Below, in pieces: positions 49,273-60,122 of a stretch of 64,000 nt of DNA. The stretch is from contig NZ_BSVA01000001.1 of assembly GCF_030161875.1 (NCBI RefSeq), forward strand, positions 3,100,001-3,164,000. Reading direction: 5' to 3'. Made by a program: the position numbers and the translations under genes. Source of the stretch: Homoserinibacter gongjuensis (GTDB taxonomy: Bacteria > Actinomycetota > Actinomycetes > Actinomycetales > Microbacteriaceae). How positions within the stretch are numbered: position 1 is the stretch's first letter; each line of letters opens with the position of its first letter. Below the pieces are notes generated by a model. It did not search any database and was not told where the DNA came from. It saw nothing but the letters and a program-made list of their open reading frames with translations.

Positions 49273-49280
49273 GACGTCGC

Positions 49281-50471
49281 TCACGACACCGCGTCCGCAC
49301 ACACCCCCACGCACCGCACGTACGACGCATCCGAGTCGGCGACCGAACGACGCAGCTCGAGCACCCGCCGCGCCGCATCCGCGAGCCGCTGCGCCGGGAT
49401 CTCGCCCGACGCCACGGCATCCGCGATCCGCGCCGCGAGCGCCCCCGTGTCGACGGGCCCCACGTAGAGCAGCAGGTCGGCACCGGCCGCGAGCGCCGCG
49501 ACTCCGTTCGCGGCCGGATCGGCGAGCGCCGCCTCGCCGCTCGCCTGCAACATGCTCAGGTCGTCGGTGACGGCCACGCCGTCGAAGCCGAGCTCGTCGC
49601 GCAGGATGCCGTACCAGGCGGTCGAGAGCGACGCGGGTGCGGAATCGACCGCTGTGTAGCGCAGGTGCCCCATCATCACGAGCTCGGCGCCCGCGTCGAC
49701 ACCCGCCTGGAAAGGCGGCGCCTGCGTCGCGCGCCACTCGTCGAGGCTCATCGCGGTCTCCGGGATGAGGGCGTGCGAGTCGCCGGGCGCTCCCCCGTGA
49801 CCCGGGAAGTGCTTGAGGGTCGAGAGCACGATGCCGCGCTCCCCCGTGACCGCGGCGGCGACCCGCGGGGCGGCGGATGCGGCATCCGTTCCGAGGATCC
49901 GCTGCGCGAGGAAGGAGGCGGGGTCGGGGGTCACATCCGCGACGATGCCGAAGTTGATGTCGATGCCGGCAGACGCCACGAGCTCGGCGCGCGCGGCGAA
50001 GGCGGCACGGGCCGCGTCGGCGGGCTCGCTCGCGAGCTGGCGGGCGCTCGGACCCGCATCGGGCAACCGGGCGACGATCCCGCCCTCCTGGTCGACCGCC
50101 GTGAGCGGCGGCAGGGCCGGGTCGACCGTGAGGGCCGAGGTGAGCGCGGCCGAGGCCGCGACCGAGTACTGGGTGTCGCCGCCCATCAGGATCACGCCGC
50201 CCACCCCCGACGCCGCGACCGCCGCACGGGCGGTCTGCGGATCGGGGCTCGGCACCCGGATCATGAGAACGCTCGCGGCCCGTTCGAGCGTCGACATGTC
50301 GGCAAGGCGCGCCTCCACGTACGCGGCATCCGCATCCACCGGCGCCGGGTCGGTGGCGGGCGCCCACGGATGCGGCGGTGCGGCCGACACGGGCGGTGCC
50401 GCAGCCGTGCACCCAGCGAGCAGCGCGAGCGCGGTGGCGAGCACAACTGCCGCCCCGGTTCGCACACGCAT
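49281..50471 (-). CDS. NagZ-like GH3 beta-N-acetylhexosaminidase lipoprotein
   Basis: A 396-residue GH3 enzyme. Signal peptide and lipobox ALALLAGC place it outside the membrane. Catalytic motif: STLKHFPGHGGAPGDSHALIPE (NagZ-type KHFPGHG...DSH dyad) and nucleophile Asp in GVAVTDDLSML. VDQEGGIVARLP is the substrate strand. Likely trims N-acetylglucosamine from cell-wall fragments. It starts leaderless from TAGCCT. It ends next to a sugar importer on the same strand, but it lies downstream of the whole operon. Confidence 0.92.
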   Translation of the reverse strand: MRVRTGAAVVLATALALLAGCTAAAPPVSAAPPHPWAPATDPAPVDADAAYVEARLADMSTLERAASVLMIRVPSPDPQTARAAVAASGVGGVILMGGDTQYSVAASAALTSALTVDPALPPLTAVDQEGGIVARLPDAGPSARQLASEPADAARAAFAARAELVASAGIDINFGIVADVTPDPASFLAQRILGTDAASAAPRVAAAVTGERGIVLSTLKHFPGHGGAPGDSHALIPETAMSLDEWRATQAPPFQAGVDAGAELVMMGHLRYTAVDSAPASLSTAWYGILRDELGFDGVAVTDDLSMLQASGEAALADPAANGVAALAAGADLLLYVGPVDTGALAARIADAVASGEIPAQRLADAARRVLELRRSVADSDASYVRCVGVCADAVS

Positions 50472-50477
50472 GCGTCG

Positions 50478-50483
50478 AGGCTA
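50478..50483 (-). promoter_or_regulatory. -10 box TAGCCT of the NagZ-like gene (leaderless)
   Basis: TAGCCT, six bases (cgacgc), then ATG 50471. It lies seven bases beyond the stop of the sugar permease gene. Confidence 0.55.
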
Positions 50484-50489
50484 GTGGGG

Positions 50490-51428
50490 CTATCCCTTCA
50501 CCGCTCCGCCGAGCCCCGCACCGCGCAGGAACACCCGCTGGAAGAGCAGGAACAACACGACAGGGATGATCGTCGAGATCGCGAGGGCCGCGAGCGTCAC
50601 ATCGAGCTCGGTCTGCGACTGGATGTTCGGCAGCCGCACCCCGAGCGGTTGCACCGCGGGGTCGGGCAGCACGAGCTTCGGCCACAGGTAGTCCTTGAGC
50701 GAGGCGATGATGATGAACACCGAGACGACACCCACGATCGGCTTCGACATGGGCAGCACGAGCGAGACGAACATCCGCACCGGCCCCGCCCCATCCGTGC
50801 GCGCCGCCTCGAACACCTCGCGCGGCAGTGAGTCGAAGAAGCGTTTGACGACGATGATGTTGAACGCGTTCGCGGCCGTCGGCAGCCACACCCCGAGGAA
50901 GGTGTTGAGCAGGCTCGGCCCGAACGCCGGCCGCGCGACGGTGATGAACAGCGGCACGAGCAGCACGACCGAGGGCACGAAGAGCGTCGCGAGCACGGCC
51001 GCCTCAAGCACGCGCGCGTACGCGGGGCGCAGGATCGAGAGCACGTAGGCGCCCGTCGTGGCGACGATGAGGCCGATCACCCACTGGCCCGCGGCGAGCG
51101 CGATCGTGTTGAAGAAGTACTTGCCCACCTCGACCTCCACCCAGGCCTGCTCGAGGTTGGCCCAGTCGATGCCGCTCGGCCACAGGGCGAAGGGCTGCTG
51201 GATGGTGTCCTGCGTCGTCGAGATCGCCGCCTTGCCCAGCCACAGCAGTGGCCCGAGGCCCACGACCACGAGGCCCACCATGAGGAAGACGTGCGAAGCC
51301 ACCTGCCCGGCGCGCACCGGGCGACGACGCCGGTCGTGCAGCGAGAGGATGCCGCGCTCGACGTCCGGTTCGCGGCTCTCCGCGGGGCGACGGCCGCGCG
51401 GGCGCGGCACCTTCAGTGTCGTGCTCAT
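50490..51428 (-). CDS. Carbohydrate ABC permease, MalG type
   Basis: 312 residues starting MSTTLKVPRPRGRRPAESRE. The CUT1 permease motif EVFEAARTDGAGPVRMFVSLVLPMSKPIVGVVSVF is present, with six helices and the end FQRVFLRGAGLGGAVKG. TGATG overlap with the MalF-type permease upstream. Frame intact. Sugar likely an alpha-glucoside, judging from the linked GH13 enzyme. Confidence 0.93.
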   Translation of the reverse strand: MSTTLKVPRPRGRRPAESREPDVERGILSLHDRRRRPVRAGQVASHVFLMVGLVVVGLGPLLWLGKAAISTTQDTIQQPFALWPSGIDWANLEQAWVEVEVGKYFFNTIALAAGQWVIGLIVATTGAYVLSILRPAYARVLEAAVLATLFVPSVVLLVPLFITVARPAFGPSLLNTFLGVWLPTAANAFNIIVVKRFFDSLPREVFEAARTDGAGPVRMFVSLVLPMSKPIVGVVSVFIIIASLKDYLWPKLVLPDPAVQPLGVRLPNIQSQTELDVTLAALAISTIIPVVLFLLFQRVFLRGAGLGGAVKG

Positions 51429-52402
51429 CAGTCGGTGCTCCACTTCTGGGTGGCCTTGAAGTACAGGAAGGATGCCGCGGCGAGGAACAGGGCGAGCATC
51501 ACCGAGAGGGCGGTCGCCTCGCCGTACTTGCCGCCGAGGCTGTTCTCGAACGCGTAGCGGTAGATGAGCAGCAGCACGGTGACGGTCGAGTTGTTGGGGC
51601 CCCCGCCGGTGAAGAGGAAGGGCTCGAGGAACACCTGCGCCGTCGCGATCACCTGCAGGATCAGCATGATGAAGATCACGCCGCGCAGCTGCGGCAGGGT
51701 GACGTGCCAGATCTTGTGCCAGATCGAGGCGCCGTCCACCTCGGCCGCGTCGTAGAGTTCCGGCGGCACCGAAAGCAGGGCTGCCAGGTAGATGATGATC
51801 GAGCCTCCGGCGCCGGCCCAGGTCGCTTCGAGTACAAGCGACGGCATCGCCTGCACAGCATCCTGGATCCACGGCTGCGGCGGGATGCCCACCCAGCCGA
51901 GCACGGTGTTGAAGACTCCGGTGGGAGACGCCTTGTAGAAGAACTGCCAGAGCAGGATCGCCACGACCGGCGGCACGACGACGGGCAGGTAGGCGAGCGC
52001 CGAGTAGAAGCCCTTCAGGCGCTTCACCTCGCTCATGAGCACCGCCATGAAGATCGGCAGCGGGAAGCCGAAGATGAGGGCGAGCAGCGCGAAGTAGAGG
52101 GTGTTGACGACCGCGCGACCGAGCACGGGATCGGTCAGCACGTTCACGAAGTTGTCGAGACCGACGAACTGGTAGGTGATCAGGTTCGTCTTCTGAAAGC
52201 TCATCCAGAGCGATTGCAGGATGGGCCACCAGCTGTAGACCGTGAACACGAAGATCATCGGCGCGGCGAAGAGCAGTGTGACGAGTCCGCCACGGCGCAC
52301 CCATCCGCGGAGGGAGCGGTCACGGCGACGCGGCGCCGGCACTGCGGCCGGGCGGGGGCGCGGGCGCTGCGGGCTCGCGCGCCGTTCGTCGAGGGCGGTC
52401 AT
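51428..52402 (-). CDS. Carbohydrate ABC permease, MalF type
   Basis: 324 residues starting [20 protein letters not shown], with a basic N-terminal tail, six helices (TLLFAAPMIFVFTVYSWWPILQSLWMSF) and the motif YDAAEVDGASIWHKIWHVTLPQLRGVIFIMLILQ, ending YFKATQKWSTD. Forms the channel with MalG type. No dedicated ATPase is encoded nearby; like most CUT1 systems in Actinobacteria it probably uses a shared MsiK-like ATPase. Confidence 0.93.
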   Translation of the reverse strand: MTALDERRASPQRPRPRPAAVPAPRRRDRSLRGWVRRGGLVTLLFAAPMIFVFTVYSWWPILQSLWMSFQKTNLITYQFVGLDNFVNVLTDPVLGRAVVNTLYFALLALIFGFPLPIFMAVLMSEVKRLKGFYSALAYLPVVVPPVVAILLWQFFYKASPTGVFNTVLGWVGIPPQPWIQDAVQAMPSLVLEATWAGAGGSIIIYLAALLSVPPELYDAAEVDGASIWHKIWHVTLPQLRGVIFIMLILQVIATAQVFLEPFLFTGGGPNNSTVTVLLLIYRYAFENSLGGKYGEATALSVMLALFLAAASFLYFKATQKWSTD

Positions 52403-52494
52403 TTTCGGGTTCCTGTCCTGCGAGGTGGCTGAGGAGCGGCGAGTGTGAGAAGTGAGGGGGCCGCCGGATACGCACACCCGGCGGCCCCCGGACG

Positions 52495-53838
52495 TCAGCC
52501 CAGCAGGGCCTGGGCGTCGGTGTCGGCCTGGGCGAGGAGAGCGTCGATGTCGGCGTTCTCGTCGGTCAGCACGGCTTGCACCACGGGGTCGAGCAGGGCG
52601 TAGATCTCCTGCGTGTGGCTCTTCGGCTCGCCCACCGGGGTCTGCTCGAAGATGTGGTCGATGAAGCCCTGCATCTGCTCGCGCGGCACGTTCACGTACG
52701 GCTCGATCCAGGTGAGCGACTCCTCGTAGGTGGCCTGGTCGAGCACCGGCAGCACGGGCGTTCCGACGGCCTGACCGGAGTCGGCGAGCGCCTTGGCGTC
52801 CGCGGCAGCGGCATCCTCGTTCAGCAGCTTCTGCATGTAGTACCAGTCGACCCACTTGACCGCGGCATCCTTCGTCGCGTCGTCGAGCGACGGCGGGAGC
52901 ACCGCGATGTCGCCTCCGCCGAGCACCTTGCCGCCGTCCTCCATGGGGATGGTGGTGAGGCCGTAGACGGCGGGGTCGAGCGAGAAGTCGCGCACCAGGG
53001 CGGTGTACAGGTCGGAACCCGAGGTGTACATGCCGATGTTGCCTGCCGCGAACTCCTGGTTGATCGAACCCCAGTCGAGCAGGAAGTTGTCTCCCATCGA
53101 GTGGTCCTCCCAGCGGAGGTCGTGGAAGAACTGCAGGGTCGCCTTCACGCCGTCGTTCGCGATCGTCGAGGTCGTGCCGTCGTCGGACTGCAGGAACCCG
53201 CCACGCGAGGCCGCCTGCGCGGTGAGCTGCCATCCGCCTGTGTTGTTCTGGGTCATGGTGGCGTAGCCCGCCTTGCCGGTCTTCTCGGCGATCTGCTTGG
53301 CGTACTCGCGCACCTCGTCCCACGTGGTGGGCGGCGAGTTCGGGTCGAGGCCCGCCTGCTCGAACAGGTCGCGGTTGTACTGCAGGCCGAGCGCGTAGGC
53401 CTGCCGCGGGAACCCGAAGAGGTGCCCGTCGGCGTCCTTCACGGCGTCCAGGATGATGGGGTTGAACTTGTCGGCGTAGCCCAGCTTCTCGATCTCCTCC
53501 GTGACGTCGGCGAGCTGGCCGTTCTCGAGCAAGGTCTTGGCATCCGTGAAGGGAACCGTGAAGACGTCCGGCAGGCTGCCTGCCGCGAGCTGAGCGGTGA
53601 AGGTCGGGCCCTCCCACTCGTACTCGACGCCGATGATGTCGATGTTCGGGTACTTCTTCTCGAACTGGGCTTCCTGGGTCGCGAACGCGTCGTACGCGGC
53701 CTGGTCGGCGCCGGGCGGGAAGGTGGCGACACGCAGCTCGATCTTGCCGTCGGATGCGCCTCCGCCACTGCAGGCGGCGAGCGACGCGACCGTGGCGAAC
53801 GCCGCGGCGATCGCGATCACCTTGGTGGGTGACTTCAT
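52495..53838 (-). CDS. Carbohydrate ABC substrate-binding lipoprotein, MalE type
   Basis: 447 residues from ATG 53838 (MKSPTKVIAIAAAFATVASLAAC), with AAAGG nine bases before. Lipobox SLAAC. The mature SBP_bac_1 domain has KIELRVATFPPGADQAAYDAFATQEAQFEKKYPNIDI and ends ...LAQADTDAQALLG. An in-frame upstream ATG (53853) is less likely. Receptor of the importer with the two permeases, 92 bases before MalF type. Confidence 0.93.
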   Translation of the reverse strand: MKSPTKVIAIAAAFATVASLAACSGGGASDGKIELRVATFPPGADQAAYDAFATQEAQFEKKYPNIDIIGVEYEWEGPTFTAQLAAGSLPDVFTVPFTDAKTLLENGQLADVTEEIEKLGYADKFNPIILDAVKDADGHLFGFPRQAYALGLQYNRDLFEQAGLDPNSPPTTWDEVREYAKQIAEKTGKAGYATMTQNNTGGWQLTAQAASRGGFLQSDDGTTSTIANDGVKATLQFFHDLRWEDHSMGDNFLLDWGSINQEFAAGNIGMYTSGSDLYTALVRDFSLDPAVYGLTTIPMEDGGKVLGGGDIAVLPPSLDDATKDAAVKWVDWYYMQKLLNEDAAAADAKALADSGQAVGTPVLPVLDQATYEESLTWIEPYVNVPREQMQGFIDHIFEQTPVGEPKSHTQEIYALLDPVVQAVLTDENADIDALLAQADTDAQALLG

Positions 53839-53849
53839 TGTCTTGCCTT

Positions 53850-55738
<1,889 letters not shown>

Positions 55739-55775
55739 CTGAGCCGAGCGGGGCGCCGCCACCCCTGTCGAGCGA

Positions 55776-55887
55776 AGCGGGGGCGGCCGGTCGGTCTCGC
55801 GACGCTGGCATCGGGACTGGCGGGAGCGCATCGCCGCCAGGCGATCCGCGGGGGCATGCGTCGCGAGACCGATCGGCCGCTCCCGCG
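55776..55887. repeat. Long inverted repeat, about 30-bp arms
   Basis: The left arm at 55776-55805 ends GGTCGGTCTCGCGACGC. The right arm at 55858-55887 begins GCGTCGCGAGACCGATC. They pair with a few mismatches around a 52-base loop that has its own GGCGATC/GATCGCC-like pairing. It is distinct in sequence from the REP-like family beside it. Confidence 0.75.
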
Positions 55888-55904
55888 TAGCGTCGAGAGA
55901 GGGG

Positions 55905-56899
55905 CTACCGGGCGCGGGCCGTCGACCCCCGCACGACGAGCTCCGGCTCGAACAGGTACTCCTCCGCCGACGCCCGCCCGCCGCCGAGCTGCGCCACGAG
56001 CAGCTCGATGACGAGCCGACCCATGGGCTCGATCGGCTGCCGCACCGTGGTGAGCGCCGGATCGGTCGCGTTCATGAGGGCCGAGTCGTCGTAGCCGACG
56101 ATCGATACGTCATCCGGCACCTGCAGCCCGGCGCGGCGCACGGCTCGCACCGCGCCGAGCGCGAGGGGTCGGACGCGCACAGGATGCCGGTCACACCCGC
56201 CTGCAGCAGACGGGTGGCGGCGGCCTGGCCGGCCTCGAGCGTGTAGTGCGAGTGGGCGGTCTCGATCCCGATGCCGGCGGCGGCCGCGAGTCGCTGGGCC
56301 GCCTCGAGCTTGCGCTGCGAGGGCACGTGGTCGTCGGGGCCGAGCACGAGGCCGATGCGGTCGTGGCCGAGCTGGCGCAGATGGTTCCAGCCGAGTTCGA
56401 CGGCCACGGCATCGTCGGTCGAGACGGTGGGGAAGGCGAGTTCGGGCACGCGCGCGTTCACGAGCACGGTCGGGATGCCGAGCTCGGTGAGCCGGTCGTA
56501 GTGCGCGTGCGAGGCGGCGGCTTGCGAGTACTGCCCGCCGACGAACACGACGCCCGACACCCGCTGTTCGAGCAGCAGCTCGATGTAGTCGCCTTCGCTG
56601 ATGCCGCCCGCGGTCTGGGTGCAGAGCACGGGCGTGTAGCCCTGTTGCACGAGGCCGCCGCCGACGAGCTCGCCGAAGGCGGGGAAGATCGGGTTGGTCA
56701 GTTCGGGCAGGAACAGCCCCACGAGGCGGGCGCGTTCACCGCGCAGTTTGCTGGGCCGTTCGTAGCCGAGCACGTCGAGGGCGGTGAGCACCGCCTGGCG
56801 GGTGGATTCGCTCACGCCGGGCTTGCCGTTCAGCACCCGGCTGACGGTGGCTTCGCTGACTCCGACCTTTTTGGCGACTTCGGCAAGACGACTCGACAT
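55905..56899 (-). CDS. LacI-family transcriptional regulator (one frameshift)
   Basis: 331 residues after repair. The start MSSRLAEVAKKVGVSEATVSRVLNGKPGVSESTRQAVLTAL is the LacI helix-turn-helix plus hinge. The periplasmic-binding-like core (LVGLFLPELTNPIFPAFGELVGGGLVQQGYTPVLC) breaks at CASDP near 56167, where one C is missing; the repaired text reads SDPLALGAVRAVRRAGLQVPDDVSIVGYDDSALM, typical of LacI. It controls the adjacent GH13/importer operon and probably itself. Confidence 0.93.
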
Positions 56900-56906
56900 G
56901 CTCGGA

Positions 56907-56935
56907 ACTCTACGCAATCAACGCAATTTCTTGCA
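56907..56935 (-). promoter_or_regulatory. -10 box TAGAGT and operator of lacI
   Basis: TAGAGT (56912-56907) lies seven bases before ATG 56899. Immediately upstream TGCAAGAAATTGCG (minus strand, 56935-56922) resembles the site upstream of the GH13 operon. A bound repressor would cover the -35 region. Confidence 0.5.
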
Positions 56936-56995
56936 TCCTTCGGGCGCGGGTGCGGCATCCGGGTGCCGAATCTGCCCGCCGCCGCGACCGAATCG

Positions 56996-58392
56996 TTATG
57001 CGGCGTCGCCCGAAGTGGGGTCACCCGTGCGCTCGAGGACCACCTTGGCGGGCTCGACGACGCGCCGGATGCCGATCCACGAGACCACGCCGCCCGCTGC
57101 CATGAGCGCGGCGATCACCCACAGCGAGCGGTGGAAGCCGCTCAGATCGAGCACTCCCCGGTGATCATGCCGAGCATCGCGACGGCGAGCAGACCCGCGA
57201 TCCGTGCGACGGCGTTGTTGACGGCCGAGGCGATGCCCGAGTGGGAGGGGTCGATGGCTCCGAGGATCGCGGCGGTGAGCGGCGAGACCGTCACCGTGAG
57301 CCCCACGCCGAACAGCAGGATGCCGGGAAGCAGCTGGGTCCAGTAGTTGAACGGCTCGGTGACGAACAGCATGAGCAGCGACGCCGCGCCCATGAGCAGC
57401 GGCCCCACCGTCATCGGCACGCGCGGGCCGATGCGCCCCGCGAGCGAACCCGCCCACGACGAGCCGATCGTCATGAGGATCGAGATCGGCAGGCTCGCGA
57501 GCCCGGCGAGCGTGGCCGGCAGCCCGGCGCCCTGCTGCAGGTACACGCCGATCACGAAGGAGTTGAGCCCGAGCGCGCCGTAGACGAAGAAGGTGGCGAG
57601 GTTGCCCCAGCCGAAGTTGCGGATGCGGTACAGCACGAGCGGCATCATCGGCTGGGCGGCGAGCCGCTGCCGCACGAGGAACCCGGCGAAGGCGAGCACC
57701 CCGCACACGGCGGCGAGCACGACGCCGACGTTCCAGCCGAGTCGCGGCTGCTCGATGAGGGCGAAGACGATGCCACCCAGCCCCACCGCGCACAGCAGCG
57801 CGCCGGGCAGGTCGATCGTCGCATCCGGCCGCCGCACATCCCGCTGGCCGAGCACGGCGAGCAACCACAGCACGAGCGCGATCGGCACGACGTTGATCAC
57901 GAAGGCCCAGCGCCACGAGAGCAGGTCGACGAAGATCCCGCCCACGAGGGGCCCAGCGAGCAGCGCCGCTGAGGTGAGGGCTGTCCACATGCCGATCGCC
58001 TTGGCCTGCAGCGACCCCGACATGTTCGAGGTGATGAGCGCGAGCGAGCTCGGCACGAGCAGCGCGCCCCCGATGCCTTGCACGCCGCGGGCGAGGATGA
58101 GCACCAGCGGGTCGGGGGCGAGTGCGATCGCGAGCGACGCGACGCCGAACAGCACGATGCCCACACGCAGCACGCGGATGCGGCCGTAGACGTCGCTCAC
58201 GGCACCCGCCACGAGGATGAGCGAGCCGAGCGTGAGCAGGTAGGCGTCGACGATCCACTGCTGCGCGGCGAGACCGCCACCGAGCTCACGCTCGATCGCC
58301 GGCAGCGCGACGTTGACGACCGTCGAGTCGAGGAACGCGACCACCGTGGCGAGCACGGCGATCGCGAGCACGAGTCGTTGTTCGCGGGTCAT
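56996..58392 (-). CDS. MFS drug exporter, DHA2/QacA type (one frameshift)
   Basis: About 465 residues with 14 predicted helices. It starts MTREQRLVLAIAVLATVVAFLDSTVVNVALPAIERELGG (helix 1 with the DHA2 Asp). WIVDAYLLTLGSLILVAGAVSDVYGRIRVLRVG is motif A and GGALLVPSSLALIT is motif C-like. One missing G near 57153-57156 breaks the end after LGMITG; repaired: GVLDLSGFHRSLWVIAALMAAGG. Proton-coupled export of an unknown compound. The start overlaps the upstream hydrolase stop (ATGA). Confidence 0.9.
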
Positions 58393-59090
58393 GTGGTGGT
58401 CTCCTCCCGTTCGACCTCGTCGACGACGAGCTGGGGCAGGCGCTCATCGAGCAGGATGCGGAAGTGGCCGACGACGGGCAGTGTGACGTTGCGAGCGCCC
58501 TCGAGGCGCGAGGTCTCGGGGATGTGCGGATCCCACTCCGGGGCGATCGAGGTGATGCGACTGTTGACGGATCGCTCCACGAGCAGGGACGCGACGACCG
58601 GGTCGTCGGGGCGGAAGGCACGTACCGCGCGCGGGATCGCGTAGTACGCCATCCGTGACCCCGAGAACGGCGTCGCGATCGCGACGACGCGCCGCACACG
58701 CCCCTCCGTGTCGTCGTGGGCGAGCAGGTGCTTGCCGATGAGCCCGCCCTTGGAGTGCGCGACGATCGTGACCTCGCGGAGGTCGAGCGCGCGCAGGCAC
58801 TCCCACACCTGCCGTGCCGAGTCGGGGATCGGGCGGTGGTTGAAGCCGAGCGTCGTCACGATGTGCACGGGGTGCCCCGCGACGTTGAGCGCCTCGGCGA
58901 CGGGCCGCAGGTAGTGCCAGGTCTCGTACACGCCCGGCAGGATCACCACCGGATGCTTGCTGCCGCGGGCGAATCCATCGGGCACCGCCCAGTCGCGCGC
59001 GGCCCGGGCGCGGAACCGCATCGCGTTAGGGAAGTCGCGGGCGATCGCGGCGGCCGTTCGCGCGAAGGAACGCTGCGTCTGCCCGGCCAT
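58389..59090 (-). CDS. Alpha/beta-hydrolase, esterase/lipase (PGAP1-like)
   Basis: About 233 residues from ATG 59090 (MAGQTQRSFARTAAAIARDFP), chosen because GGAGG lies five bases upstream. HPVVILPGVYETWHYLRPVAEALN is the oxyanion strand and IVAHSKGGLIGKHLL the nucleophile elbow (Ser in HSKGG). VVGHFRILLDERL is the catalytic His region. No signal peptide. Substrate unknown. It overlaps the MFS gene by four bases. Confidence 0.85.
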   Translation of the reverse strand: MAGQTQRSFARTAAAIARDFPNAMRFRARAARDWAVPDGFARGSKHPVVILPGVYETWHYLRPVAEALNVAGHPVHIVTTLGFNHRPIPDSARQVWECLRALDLREVTIVAHSKGGLIGKHLLAHDDTEGRVRRVVAIATPFSGSRMAYYAIPRAVRAFRPDDPVVASLLVERSVNSRITSIAPEWDPHIPETSRLEGARNVTLPVVGHFRILLDERLPQLVVDEVEREETTT

Positions 59091-59107
59091 GCCCACCTCC
59101 GTGCCTC

Positions 59108-59113
59108 AGGCTA
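59108..59113 (-). promoter_or_regulatory. -10 box TAGCCT sharing the upstream stop codon
   Basis: TAGCCT (59113-59108) overlaps the TAG stop (59113-59111) of the upstream hydrolase gene and would start a roughly 10-base leader carrying the GGAGG site of the gene at 59090. Confidence 0.45.
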
Positions 59114-59896
59114 CGCGCGCCCGCCGACGCCGTGCAGGAGGATGGCGTTCGCCACCGCATCCGGAGCCGTGTACATCACGACGTGCGGGCCGGGCACCTC
59201 GACGAGCGCGCCCGCCGCCCGGTCGGCGAGCAACCGCGCCCACGGGCTCGACACGATCGGATCCCGCGTGCCGCGCACCACGAGCATGGGGATGTCGACG
59301 CCCGCGATGCGCTCGTCCAGGGCATCGTCGAGCACGAGCGGCAGCTGTCGGATGGTGTACGGCGGACCGGCGCGGAACACGTAGTCGGTGAACACGATGA
59401 GGTTGACGGCGGGCGGCTCGCGCGTGCCGTCGAGCAGCAGCCGACCGATCGCCTGGAATGCCGTGCGGCGGCCCGGTTCCATCGTGGGGCCGACGAGCAC
59501 GAGCCGCTCGATGAGGCCCGGATGCCGTTCGGCGAGCGTCACGGCGACCTGCGCACCCATGGAGTGGCCGACGAGCACGACCTCGGATGCCGCGATCGAG
59601 CGCACGAAGGATGCCACCGCATCCGCGTGCCCGTCGAGGGTGACCTCGGTGCGGGGATCGGGAGCTGCGCCGTAGCCCGGCAGGTCGACGAGGAAGACGC
59701 TGCCGTGTTTCGCGAGCTCGATCGCGAGCGGGCGGAAGTAGCGGGAGGAGACGCCGATGCCGTGGACGAGCACGAACGCGGGACCCGCAACGACCGGGCC
59801 CGGCATGCGCGTGATGGCGACCGTCAGACGCTCGTGCTGCTCGCGCGTCGTGGCGAAGAGCGTGCCGCGGAAGCGGCGGCGGCGCGGGAAGCGCAT
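59111..59896 (-). CDS. Alpha/beta-hydrolase
   Basis: A 261-residue hydrolase starting MRFPRRRRFRGTLFATTREQ. LVHGIGVSSRYFRPLAIEL is the oxyanion loop, VLVGHSMGAQVAVTLAE the nucleophile elbow, VRGTRDPIVSSPWARLL the acid and PGPHVVMYTAPD the catalytic His. It has the plain fold of hydrolases or C-C bond hydrolases, with no indication of substrate. It is followed by the second hydrolase and the MFS exporter on the same strand. Longer upstream starts run into a REP-like repeat and are rejected. Confidence 0.85.
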   Translation of the reverse strand: MRFPRRRRFRGTLFATTREQHERLTVAITRMPGPVVAGPAFVLVHGIGVSSRYFRPLAIELAKHGSVFLVDLPGYGAAPDPRTEVTLDGHADAVASFVRSIAASEVVLVGHSMGAQVAVTLAERHPGLIERLVLVGPTMEPGRRTAFQAIGRLLLDGTREPPAVNLIVFTDYVFRAGPPYTIRQLPLVLDDALDERIAGVDIPMLVVRGTRDPIVSSPWARLLADRAAGALVEVPGPHVVMYTAPDAVANAILLHGVGGRA

Positions 59897-59925
59897 GTGT
59901 TGATTCTGGTGCCCCGCCACCCAGG

Positions 59926-60120
59926 TGGTTGAGGAGCGCCCGCAGGGCGCGTCTCGAAACCCCGCCGCCGCGCGGCAACTCAGGTGGTTGAGGAGCGCCC
60001 GCAGGGCGCGTCTCGAAACCGCCGCCGAGGTGCACACGGCGCTGGTTTCGAGACGCCGCTCCGCGGCTCCTCAACCAGCCGGGTGTTGCCGCTCCGCGGC
60101 TCCTCAACCGGCGGGCGGCT
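59926..60120. repeat. Cluster of four REP-like repeats
   Basis: Two identical 35-bp copies (59927-59961 and 59986-60020, GGTTGAGGAGCGCCCGCAGG...TCTCGAAACC) are followed by an inverted copy (60044-60076, GGTTTCGAGACGCCGCTCCG...CTCCTCAACC) and two right-half fragments up to 60120. This is the densest cluster of the family in the window and lies between convergently unrelated genes without any coding potential of its own. Confidence 0.85.
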
Positions 60121-60122
60121 CC

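Noticed and set aside
59897..60037. Longer N-terminus for the hydrolase ending at 59111
   Set aside because: The extension is translated REP-like repeat with no family similarity.
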